Origin: a virus
Direction: 5' to 3' (one strand)
Virus record (IMG/VR): IMGVR_UViG_3300043418_000114
Span: 1 to 64,000 of that record
Length of the DNA stretch: 64,000 bases
This document shows positions 38,492-45,630 of the stretch, in pieces (the first letter of the stretch is position 1; every line of letters starts with the position of its first letter). The position numbers and the translations under genes are program-made. The notes below the pieces were generated by a model, which saw only the letters and a program-made list of their open reading frames with translations, made no database searches and was not told where the DNA came from.

Positions 38492-39442
38492 ATGTGGGAT
38501 AAAATTGGAATTTTTGAAGATGAAAAAGAACATGTTAAGAAGTATGTTTTCGAGAAAGATGATATCGCGGTCGAATCTGTACTATATCGGTACCCAACTT
38601 ATAGTGAACGCACTGTTCTTTGCATTAGTACCATGTGTGGTTGTCCTATGGGCTGTCGTTTCTGTGGTACAGGTGATTACTACGTTCGTAATCTCACCGC
38701 TGATGAAATTGTGGGACAAGCTGAGTACATTCTTGACACGCAAATAGACGGACTGGATCCAGCTAAGATTGGCAAGTTGCAAATCATGGTAATGAGCATG
38801 GGTGAGCCTGCACTGAATAAGAATTTGGAGCAAGCATTTGAAACTCTTTATGCGAAGTACCCTAACGCCGCACTGCTGATTAGCTCCAGTGGTCCTAAGG
38901 TTAGTTATGTTTGGATTCGTAACATGAGTGTTCGTATCCCTACTGTTGGGTTGCAGTTTAGTATTCACGAATCTACCGACGAGGCTCGTGATAAACTTAT
39001 TCCATTCGATAAGAAACTCAATCTAAAAGAGATTGCCGACATTGGCACACAATGGTTCTTAGACACTGGTCGTAAGCCATACTTTAACTATTGCGCTCAT
39101 GAAGGCAATAACACTGATGCAGACGTACAACGTATCAATGCATTGTTTAAACCAGAAATCTGGGAAGCAACGGTGTCCGTGATTTGTGAACGTGATAGCC
39201 ATGCAGTTGCAACTAACAATAAGCAACGTGACTTGGCAATTGACTTTGGCAACAAACTCGTTGAACAAGGTTATAATGTCAGAGTATTCGACCCTGCAGG
39301 ACAAGATACAATTGGTGGCGGTTGCGGTCAATTGTGGTATGTGCAAGATTGGATGAAAGATCATCCTGAGCATGTAAAGCCATCTGTAGGCTGTGGCTTG
39401 CAGAAAGTACACACACCTAAGGAGTGGAATCTATGCGTATGA
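38492..39442 (+). CDS. RlmN/Cfr-like radical SAM RNA methyltransferase
   Basis: A 316-residue radical SAM enzyme with the RlmN/Cfr signature: CPMGCRFCGTG (C51, C55, C58 bind the 4Fe-4S cluster), VRNLTADEIVGQ, and MSMGEPALNKN. The C-terminal GCGQLW supplies the second catalytic Cys (C278), which in RlmN/Cfr resolves the methyl transfer through a protein-RNA adduct. RlmN methylates A2503 of 23S rRNA and A37 of some tRNAs. It lacks part of the N-terminal accessory domain (RlmN is about 380 residues), so its RNA target may differ. Start 38492 follows GGAGG. Confidence 0.85.
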   Translation: MWDKIGIFEDEKEHVKKYVFEKDDIAVESVLYRYPTYSERTVLCISTMCGCPMGCRFCGTGDYYVRNLTADEIVGQAEYILDTQIDGLDPAKIGKLQIMVMSMGEPALNKNLEQAFETLYAKYPNAALLISSSGPKVSYVWIRNMSVRIPTVGLQFSIHESTDEARDKLIPFDKKLNLKEIADIGTQWFLDTGRKPYFNYCAHEGNNTDADVQRINALFKPEIWEATVSVICERDSHAVATNNKQRDLAIDFGNKLVEQGYNVRVFDPAGQDTIGGGCGQLWYVQDWMKDHPEHVKPSVGCGLQKVHTPKEWNLCV

Positions 39443-39897
39443 TTAAAGCACCAGAGCAAGTGCCAGAGGATGGCATTCGTGTGTTTCTTGCTGGCTCAAT
39501 TGAAATGGGAGTTGCTGAACAATGGCAAGAGCGTTTGGCAAAACTTTTAGAAGACACTGATTGTATTCTAGTGAATCCTCGGCGTGATGATTGGGATTCA
39601 TCATGGGTACAATCTATTGACAATCCACAATTCAATGAACAAGTAAATTGGGAATTACACGGATTAGAAGATGCACACATTGTTGTGTTTTATTTTGATC
39701 CAAATACAAAAAGTCCAATTACACTAATGGAATTGGGATACGTAGCGGCAATGCCATGTGTTGATGTTGTAGTTTGTTGTCCAGAAGGATTCTGGCGCAA
39801 AGGCAATATTGATATCATGAGCAAGCGTTGTGGACTCGAAACGGCAAAAACTTTAGAAGAAGTTGCCGAATTCGTGAGGAATCAGTTGACTCAATAA
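39433..39897 (+). CDS. Nucleoside 2-deoxyribosyltransferase-like protein
   Basis: A 154-residue Rossmann-like protein. FLAGSIEMGVAEQWQ (about 16-30), NPRRDDWDSSW and SPITLMELGY match the nucleoside 2-deoxyribosyltransferase-like family (Nuc_deoxyri_tr2). Relatives cleave or exchange N-glycosidic bonds of nucleosides or nucleotides. Here it may act on nicotinamide or purine nucleosides. Its start overlaps the end of the radical SAM gene. The NAMPT promoter follows within its 3' end. Confidence 0.82.
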   Translation: MRMIKAPEQVPEDGIRVFLAGSIEMGVAEQWQERLAKLLEDTDCILVNPRRDDWDSSWVQSIDNPQFNEQVNWELHGLEDAHIVVFYFDPNTKSPITLMELGYVAAMPCVDVVVCCPEGFWRKGNIDIMSKRCGLETAKTLEEVAEFVRNQLTQ

Positions 39898-39914
39898 TTC
39901 TGTTGTGTTATACT
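39886..39914 (+). promoter_or_regulatory. Sigma70-type promoter of NAMPT
   Basis: TTGACT (39886-39891), 17 bases, TATACT (39909-39914). The predicted start is immediately before the leader hairpin. Confidence 0.75.
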
Positions 39915-39924
39915 TGTGACAAGT

Positions 39925-39967
39925 CCTAGAGATAGACTTTAGGCAATTTAACTTTAAAGGAACTTTA
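39925..39967 (+). promoter_or_regulatory. Two-hairpin mRNA leader with ATAGA loop
   Basis: First hairpin: CCTAGAG (39925-39931) pairs with CTTTAGG (39937-39943), one G-T pair, around ATAGA. Second: TTTAAAG-GAA-CTTTAAA (about 39951-39967) with the Shine-Dalgarno in its middle, ending just before the ATG at 39970. The stem bases differ from the leaders at 35535 and 36312 but the pairing and loop are kept. Confidence 0.7.
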
Positions 39968-39969
39968 AA

Positions 39970-41373
39970 ATGAAACTCGCAAAAAACATTCTGTTGAACA
40001 CAGACAGCTACAAAGTTAGCATGTTCAAACAATATCCAGCTGGCACTACAGGTGTATTCAGCTACATTGAAGCCCGCGGTGGCAAATACAATGAAACAGT
40101 CTTCTTCGGACTGCAAGCCTTTATTAAGGAATACTTACTTGACCCTATCACTCAAGCCGACATTGATATTGCAGATGAGATCCTTACTGCTCACGGAGAG
40201 CCCTTCAACCGAGAAGGATGGGAATACATTCTATCAGCACACGGTGGTTACCTTCCCGTCGTTATTCGTGCTGTTCCTGAAGGCACAGTTGTGCCTGTTA
40301 AAAATGTTCTGGCAACAATTGAAAATACTGATCCGAATGCGTATTGGTTGACAACTTGGCTCGAAACTGCCTTGCTTCGCGCAATCTGGTATCCTACCAC
40401 AGTTGCTACACAAAGCAAGACCATCAAGACAATCATTCAATCTTACTTGGAGAAATCAGGTGACCCTACTACAATTAGCTTTAAGTTGCACGATTTCGGT
40501 GCTCGTGGTGTGTCTAGCCTTGAATCAGCGGCTATCGGAGGTGCGGCACACTTGGTTAACTTCATGGGTAGCGATACTATTTCTGGTGTTCTGTATGCTC
40601 GGGAATTTTATAACGCTGGGGTTGCGGGCTTCTCTATCCCTGCCGCGGAGCACAGTACAGTTACTAGTTGGGGACGAGACAACGAAGTAAAAGCATATAG
40701 CAACATGGTTCGTCAATTTGGTATCCCTGGTGCAATTCTCGCTGTGGTATCTGACAGTTACGATATCTACAAAGCATGTGAAATGTGGGGTAGTGGCGAA
40801 TTGAAACAACAAGTTGTTGATTCGGGTGCTACTGTCGTGATTCGTCCTGATAGTGGTGATCCAGCAGAAGTGTTGCCAAAAATGTTGCGTATCTTGAGCG
40901 AAAAGTTCGGGTATACAACTAATGACAAAGGCTACAAAGTCTTGAACAACGTTCGTGTGATCTGGGGTGATGGTATCAATCAGTTGAGCATCCAAACAAT
41001 CTTCCGTACTGTTGTTGATCTTGGTGGCTATAGTGCTGACAACCTTGCATTCGGCATGGGTGGTGCCTTATTGCAACAACTTGACCGCGACACTCAGAAA
41101 TGGGCTATGAAGTGTTCAAGTGCTTGCATTGATGGTGAGTGGGTCGATGTATTCAAAGATCCAATCACTGATAGTGGCAAAACTAGTAAGAAAGGTCGTG
41201 TGACTCTGTGGACTAATAGTGGTGGTGAATACGCTACAAGCGTGAATGCTCCAACTGGCTGGACTGACAAAGGCATCGGCGGCTGGACTGAGGTACTCGA
41301 AGAAGTATACCGCGACGGCAAATTGGTCAAAGAAATTGACTTCGAAACTGTTCGCGCCAACAGCAACAAATAA
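39970..41373 (+). CDS. Nicotinamide phosphoribosyltransferase
   Basis: A 467-residue NAMPT (NadV) that makes NMN from nicotinamide and PRPP. Diagnostic are the N-terminal NTDSYKVSMFKQYP, the active-site His228 in AAEHSTVTSWG, and the GSGELKQQVVDSG and RPDSGDPAEV phosphate-binding blocks. Length fits the family. With the NMN adenylyltransferase at 36357 it forms the two-step route found in phages that rebuild NAD+ after host defences deplete it. A structured leader precedes it, and a terminator follows. Confidence 0.95.
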   Translation: MKLAKNILLNTDSYKVSMFKQYPAGTTGVFSYIEARGGKYNETVFFGLQAFIKEYLLDPITQADIDIADEILTAHGEPFNREGWEYILSAHGGYLPVVIRAVPEGTVVPVKNVLATIENTDPNAYWLTTWLETALLRAIWYPTTVATQSKTIKTIIQSYLEKSGDPTTISFKLHDFGARGVSSLESAAIGGAAHLVNFMGSDTISGVLYAREFYNAGVAGFSIPAAEHSTVTSWGRDNEVKAYSNMVRQFGIPGAILAVVSDSYDIYKACEMWGSGELKQQVVDSGATVVIRPDSGDPAEVLPKMLRILSEKFGYTTNDKGYKVLNNVRVIWGDGINQLSIQTIFRTVVDLGGYSADNLAFGMGGALLQQLDRDTQKWAMKCSSACIDGEWVDVFKDPITDSGKTSKKGRVTLWTNSGGEYATSVNAPTGWTDKGIGGWTEVLEEVYRDGKLVKEIDFETVRANSNK

Positions 41374-41400
41374 GAAATTGGGCATTTTGCCCATTTCTTT
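41374..41400 (+). terminator. Intrinsic terminator after NAMPT
   Basis: GAAATTGGGC pairs with GCCCATTTC (one bulged base) around ATTTT, followed by TTT. It closes the NAD-salvage block. Confidence 0.75.
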
Positions 41401-41403
41401 GAG

Positions 41404-41432
41404 TTGACATTTAAATCATTCACACATACAAT
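41404..41432 (+). promoter_or_regulatory. Sigma70-type promoter of the AAA gene at 41464
   Basis: TTGACA (41404-41409), 17 bases, TACAAT (41427-41432). Confidence 0.82.
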
Positions 41433-41463
41433 CAATTTTCATTAAACTTATTGAAAGACAAAC

Positions 41464-42525
41464 ATGGCACGTTTTTTTAAAAATGGCAATACATACCGAG
41501 TAGCTTCTAACGAAGCGATGGACATTCGTGATCTGTTGCCTGCTGGTAACTACACAATCAAAGTTCCCCCAATGGGCGATATGTACCTTGAACATATCGA
41601 AGACTTCTCCATTCCTTCTAAGGTCTATGGTGATTGTCTCAAGAACACTGATCGCATCATGCAAACATTCATGAAACGTCCTGCGGCGACTGGTGTTATG
41701 TTGACTGGCGAAAAAGGTTCTGGCAAAACTCTGTTGACTAAGAACATTGCTACTCAGTTGGCAAAACAACATAACGTTCCCACAATCGTTATCAATCAGC
41801 CTCTGTGCGGTGAAAACTTCAACACATTCATCCAGTCTATTGATCAACCATGTGTGATCTTGTTTGATGAATTCGAGAAGGTCTATGATCGTGATGACCA
41901 AGAAAAGATTCTGACTCTGTTGGATGGCGTGTTCCCTTCTAAGAAACTGTTCTTGATTACTACCAACGACAAGTACCGTGTTGACTATCACATGCGTAAT
42001 CGTCCTGGTCGTATCTTCTACATGTTGGACTTCAAAGGTTTGGATTCTACGTTCATTCGTGAATACTGCGAAGATGCCTTGAACGATACTACTCATATTG
42101 ACCGTATCGTCAATATCTCTAGCTTGTTCGCTGAATTCAACTTTGACATGCTGAAAGCATTGGTCGAAGAAATGAATCGTTACAACGAATCTCCACAGGA
42201 AGCACTGCGTATGCTGAATGCTAAACCTGAGTTTGACGGTGGTTCTAAGTATGACGTTCAGGTTATTCACAATGGCCAGGAAGTCAAGGGCGATATTCAC
42301 CCATCTATCTTTGACGGTAACCCATTGCAACCTAAGGGTCTGGAAGTATCTTTTGATATGGATCCAGATGACGATTCTTGCGACTGGGAAAACTGCCACT
42401 TCAATGCTAACGCATTGGTCTCTGTTGATGCACAGATTGGCAAGTTTGTGTTCGAAGACAAGGGTACTCGCTTGATTCTGACTAAGGTCAAGAGCAAGCA
42501 ATACGATTACTTGTCTGCATTCTAA
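41464..42525 (+). CDS. AAA ATPase
   Basis: A 353-residue AAA protein. Walker A GEKGSGKT is at 82-89, Walker B CVILFDEFE near 130-138, and a sensor-1 strand LFLITTND follows. An Arg-rich region and lid helices come after (LNDTTHIDRI and on). The N-terminal 75 residues and C-terminal 80 residues are unfamiliar and may bind the target. A second AAA gene is encoded at 43240. It is transcribed alone between its own promoter and a strong terminator. The substrate is unknown. Confidence 0.85.
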   Translation: MARFFKNGNTYRVASNEAMDIRDLLPAGNYTIKVPPMGDMYLEHIEDFSIPSKVYGDCLKNTDRIMQTFMKRPAATGVMLTGEKGSGKTLLTKNIATQLAKQHNVPTIVINQPLCGENFNTFIQSIDQPCVILFDEFEKVYDRDDQEKILTLLDGVFPSKKLFLITTNDKYRVDYHMRNRPGRIFYMLDFKGLDSTFIREYCEDALNDTTHIDRIVNISSLFAEFNFDMLKALVEEMNRYNESPQEALRMLNAKPEFDGGSKYDVQVIHNGQEVKGDIHPSIFDGNPLQPKGLEVSFDMDPDDDSCDWENCHFNANALVSVDAQIGKFVFEDKGTRLILTKVKSKQYDYLSAF

Positions 42526-42550
42526 AAAAGCCCCTTCGGGGGCTTTTTTG
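42524..42550 (+). terminator. UUCG-loop intrinsic terminator
   Basis: AAAAAAGCCCC pairs with GGGGCTTTTTT around TTCG, directly after the AAA gene stop. Confidence 0.93.
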
Positions 42551-42551
42551 T

Positions 42552-42581
42552 TTGACAGTAAATCAGTTTCTGGTTTATAAT
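42552..42581 (+). promoter_or_regulatory. Sigma70-type promoter
   Basis: TTGACA (42552-42557), 18 bases, TATAAT (42576-42581). Leader of about 25 bases to ACGGAG and the ATG at 42612. Confidence 0.82.
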
Positions 42582-42611
42582 ATGTCATATTCAAACACAA
42601 CGGAGTATGAC

Positions 42612-42851
42612 ATGTCTAAAGTTCAAATTGGTTCTATCATCAAATCTTTTGACTTCCCTGGCAATCTTAATTGCTACATGGTAGGTAAAGTCACTAACGT
42701 TGATGGCGACTTCATTTCCTGTGATACAATCAAACAAGTGTTCTCTGGTATTGCCGAAGAAATCACTGAATTCAACAAAACATTTCGTACAGTAGCACAA
42801 GGTCAAGGCATGTTTGATGACAAGTTTGAACGTGTTGTTGTAATCGCATAA
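42612..42851 (+). CDS. Hypothetical small early protein
   Basis: A 79-residue protein with an SH3-like strand pattern at the start (IGSIIKSFDFPGN, CYMVGKVTNVDGDFISC). Start 42612 follows the promoter and CGGAG. No family is recognised. Confidence 0.65.
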   Translation: MSKVQIGSIIKSFDFPGNLNCYMVGKVTNVDGDFISCDTIKQVFSGIAEEITEFNKTFRTVAQGQGMFDDKFERVVVIA

Positions 42852-42860
42852 GGAGTAACT

Positions 42861-43187
42861 ATGCAAATCTGTATCCCTAACGTTGGTCAACATCTTGAAT
42901 TGACTAGTGATTGGCCAATTGATATTCTTCATGACTATGATAATATTCAAATGCTCAAGCATATGAATGTCAATCTACAGTATTACGTCAATAAGCAAAA
43001 GGTTGTTGACAGATTTGTTATGCCAGCTGGCGCTTGGATGAAGATTGAACAGGTCTACATCCGCAAAGGATCAGCAGATGCGAGTTCGTTGAAACTACTG
43101 TGGCGTAATCCTCCTGGTGGCAAGAGTATTCGTTTTCGTGCATCACTTGCTGATGTTAACAAACTTGATTGTGCAATTTACGATTGA
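42861..43187 (+). CDS. Conserved-type small phage protein
   Basis: A 108-residue protein, mixed strands, with LLWRNPPGGKSIRFRASLADVN near the end. It follows the previous gene by 9 bases with TAAGGAG. I have seen similar proteins in phages but know no function. Confidence 0.65.
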   Translation: MQICIPNVGQHLELTSDWPIDILHDYDNIQMLKHMNVNLQYYVNKQKVVDRFVMPAGAWMKIEQVYIRKGSADASSLKLLWRNPPGGKSIRFRASLADVNKLDCAIYD

Positions 43188-43212
43188 CACTGGCCGATAG
43201 CTGTCGTATAAT
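43184..43212 (+). promoter_or_regulatory. Sigma70-type promoter of the AAA gene at 43240
   Basis: TTGACA (43184-43189), 17 bases, TATAAT (43207-43212), followed by a T-rich leader. Confidence 0.85.
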
Positions 43213-43239
43213 CGCTTTTTTATTTTATTTGGAATCTGA

Positions 43240-44247
43240 ATGTCTAGTGTAGTTCGAATTAAATCTGGTTTCTATCGTCATTATCCCGTCAAAGGAATTG
43301 TATTCAATCTGATTAAAGGCTATCGCTATGGCACTCGTTGTGGGTTTGTGACTGTTGAGAACACTGGTCAGTTTCCAGGCTTTCCCGACACCCTGCGTAT
43401 CAAAGTGGTCGATCAACATCAAATCGAATATCTCTCTGGTCATGAATCAGTTGAAGAAGATATCATTGAAGAAGAATCTGATGATGATGCAATGGATCGT
43501 ATTGCTAGTCGTTTTGGTGTACTCGATGAAATGTCCAAAGCATGTATTGCTGGTGACATTCGTGCCATGATCGTTACTGGTCCTGCAGGTATTGGCAAGT
43601 CGCATGGTGTCACCACGCAAATGGAAAAAGCATCCTTATTCAATGCAGTGACAGGTGATAAGCCTCGCTTTGAAATTGTCAAAGGTGCAATGTCCGGTAT
43701 TGGTCTGTTTGTGAAGCTACACCAATACAATGATAAGAAAAACGTTTTGATATTTGACGATTGTGATATCTGGGAAGACCAAGACGCTATCAATATTCTG
43801 AAGGGTGCGCTGGATAGTGGCAAAACTCGTCGTATCTCGTGGAACAAAGATTCTCGCATTCTTAAAGACGAAGGCATTCCTAACACGTTTGACTTTAACG
43901 GATCGATTATCTTTATCACTAATAAGACGTTCGACAATCGCCGAGCAAGCAAGATTCAGCCTCACTTGGATGCTCTACAGTCTCGTTGTCACTTTCTTGA
44001 TCTGACTGTCAATACTGAACGTGATAAGATGCTTCGCATCAAGCAAGTGCATCGTGACGCTCCTGGTGGTCTGTTTGCTGACTATGAGTTTGATGAATTA
44101 CAGACGGATGAAATCATGAATTTCATATGGGACAATCATGAAAAACTGCGTGAAATTTCTCTGCGTATGTGTTTGAAGATTGCTGATCTAGTAAAGATTA
44201 GTAGCAACTGGCGTATGCTTGCACGTGCAACTTGTATGCGTGAGTAA
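43240..44247 (+). CDS. AAA ATPase with N-terminal strand-rich domain
   Basis: A 335-residue protein. Residues 1-70 form a strand-rich domain, perhaps SH3-like, then an acidic linker. Walker A GPAGIGKS is at about 114-121, Walker B VLIFDDCD at 169-176, and IIFITNKT (about 225-232) is the sensor-1 strand. It resembles small AAA ATPases of T4-like phages, with unclear target. It pairs in location with the AAA gene at 41464, but the two are not close copies. Confidence 0.82.
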   Translation: MSSVVRIKSGFYRHYPVKGIVFNLIKGYRYGTRCGFVTVENTGQFPGFPDTLRIKVVDQHQIEYLSGHESVEEDIIEEESDDDAMDRIASRFGVLDEMSKACIAGDIRAMIVTGPAGIGKSHGVTTQMEKASLFNAVTGDKPRFEIVKGAMSGIGLFVKLHQYNDKKNVLIFDDCDIWEDQDAINILKGALDSGKTRRISWNKDSRILKDEGIPNTFDFNGSIIFITNKTFDNRRASKIQPHLDALQSRCHFLDLTVNTERDKMLRIKQVHRDAPGGLFADYEFDELQTDEIMNFIWDNHEKLREISLRMCLKIADLVKISSNWRMLARATCMRE

Positions 44248-44276
44248 TTGACACTAAATGGGTTTGGATGTATAAT
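44248..44276 (+). promoter_or_regulatory. Sigma70-type promoter, extended class
   Basis: TTGACA (44248-44253), 17 bases, TATAAT (44271-44276), preceded by GGTTTGGATG and followed by TCGTTCATCGACAACA. Confidence 0.87.
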
Positions 44277-44304
44277 TCGTTCATCGACAACATAATTGGA
44301 GCTA

Positions 44305-44572
44305 CTGATGAACGAACGAATTAAACAACTTGCGATACAAGCTGACAACTATGCTTACAAGATGAATCCTGAAGAAGATTCGTATGGTCGTCCTGCAAAT
44401 CCTCGCAAGTTTCAACAAGACCGTGATACAAAGTTCGCCGAGTTGCTTGTTAAAGAATGTGCCATAATTGCTAATCGTGCTGAGAATACTGAAACTGAGA
44501 TACGGTGTATGTATGATGTGATTACTGAACATTTCGGAGTTGAATGATGAACGAACGAATTAAACAACTTGG
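44305..44572 (+). repeat. Direct repeat marking a tandem gene duplication
   Basis: A 26-base block (starting GATGAACGAACGAATTAAAC) occurs at the starts of both genes at 44308 and 44544. A second shared block, ACATTTCGGAGTTGAA, occurs at the 3' ends of both (about 44528 and 44735). The two copies are about 240 bases apart, so an ancestral gene was duplicated in tandem. Confidence 0.75.
44308..44547 (+). CDS. Small helical phage protein, copy 1
   Basis: A 79-residue protein, MNERIKQLAIQADNYAYK with FAELLVKECA in the middle, a pattern widespread in small phage proteins of unknown role. Its neighbour at 44544 is a paralogue. Start 44308 follows TTGGAGC. The stop overlaps the next ATG. Confidence 0.75.
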   Translation: MNERIKQLAIQADNYAYKMNPEEDSYGRPANPRKFQQDRDTKFAELLVKECAIIANRAENTETEIRCMYDVITEHFGVE

Positions 44573-44756
44573 CAGTCAGGCTCGTGAATACGCCCACGAG
44601 CAAGCGGCTATGATGGACAATACTTATCTACGAGCATTCGAAGATAAGTTTGCCGAATTGATTGTCCGGGAATGTGCCGAGTTTGTTGAAAATGAAATAG
44701 AAGTAGCTGGTTATAAGGTAAAGCGAATCTTAAAACATTTCGGAGTTGAAGAATGA
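44544..44756 (+). CDS. Small helical phage protein, copy 2
   Basis: A 70-residue paralogue of the preceding gene (NERIKQLGSQAREYAHE, FAELIVRECAEF). It is shorter by loss of a middle segment. Two adjacent ATGs (44544, 44547) are possible starts. It is linked to both neighbours by ATGA. Confidence 0.72.
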   Translation: MMNERIKQLGSQAREYAHEQAAMMDNTYLRAFEDKFAELIVRECAEFVENEIEVAGYKVKRILKHFGVEE

Positions 44757-45553
44757 GTATCATCCAAGCCTATAAGTCAGACGCTGACGGCAAAATCTTT
44801 GAAGACAAAAAGAAGTATCAAGCACACTTGCGTAAACTCGCCGCTGGTCGTCGTGCTGAAAAGAAAGTAGCAAAGATGGAAGCCGAGCGAGAAGTATTTC
44901 TCGCTAAGATGGGCCAAGTCAAAAGTCTTGCTGAATTGAATCAGTTTATCAAGGACAACTGGAAGTGGTTCTGGGCCAACGGAGCACAACATGACTTCTA
45001 TCGATGGACTCGCACCAACAAGACAGACTCTGCTCCGTTTCACGAATATCATGATATTGAGATTAGTAACCTGTTCTTTAAAGAAGACTTGAGTAACAGT
45101 CACAGTAGCCCTCGTAAAGGTGTACAAAACTTTGACACTCGTGCTGACTACAACAAAGGTAAGCCAACTGGATACCCTGGCTGGACTGGTCGCATCAACA
45201 TCAAAGTTAAGCCTCCAATGAGCAAGCACAAGAAAGACCCATACATGTACGATGGTTGGGGCAGTGCTTACTTTGAGAACACTACTATCAACACCGGTAG
45301 TGGCGGTGGTGGAGGTGGCACTGATTTTAAGAGTTATAGCTACGATGTTAAGATTTGGGCCGCTGACTTCCCCGTGATGTACGAAGCACTACGTAAGGAT
45401 CAATGGATTCAGGAAGAGAATGCTGAACGTCTATATATTTGGCGTCAACTTGGTGGCAAGGGATTGCCACAAGGTGTAACCGAAGCAGACATTCCAAGTG
45501 ATTGGGTTCCATCTGATCCACTTAAGGGCGACTATAACAGATCGTCATGGTAA
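44753..45553 (+). CDS. Hypothetical protein
   Basis: A 266-residue protein. Residues 10-55 are a basic Lys/Arg/Glu helix; a Trp-rich globular middle follows, a glycine run (about 182-190), and an acidic to neutral C terminus. No domain is recognised. It is coupled to the tandem pair upstream and ends before a UUCG terminator. Confidence 0.62.
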   Translation: MSIIQAYKSDADGKIFEDKKKYQAHLRKLAAGRRAEKKVAKMEAEREVFLAKMGQVKSLAELNQFIKDNWKWFWANGAQHDFYRWTRTNKTDSAPFHEYHDIEISNLFFKEDLSNSHSSPRKGVQNFDTRADYNKGKPTGYPGWTGRINIKVKPPMSKHKKDPYMYDGWGSAYFENTTINTGSGGGGGGTDFKSYSYDVKIWAADFPVMYEALRKDQWIQEENAERLYIWRQLGGKGLPQGVTEADIPSDWVPSDPLKGDYNRSSW

Positions 45554-45560
45554 ACTAATA

Positions 45561-45585
45561 AAGGAAGACTTCGGTCTTCCTTTTT
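45561..45585 (+). terminator. UUCG-loop intrinsic terminator
   Basis: AAGGAAGAC pairs with GTCTTCCTT around TTCG, followed by TTT. Confidence 0.9.
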
Positions 45586-45595
45586 ACCTATTTTG

Positions 45596-45624
45596 TTGCA
45601 TAAAGTATCTGTATCTGTCATAAT
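45596..45624 (+). promoter_or_regulatory. Sigma70 promoter for a predicted leaderless mRNA
   Basis: TTGCAT (45596-45601), 17 bases, CATAAT (45619-45624), then exactly 6 bases to the ATG at 45631. Confidence 0.65.
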
Positions 45625-45630
45625 GACAGA

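Noticed and set aside
41416-42600. A 394-codon open frame on the minus strand
   Set aside because: It mirrors the AAA ATPase gene and runs through its promoter and terminator; no start signal or recognisable product.
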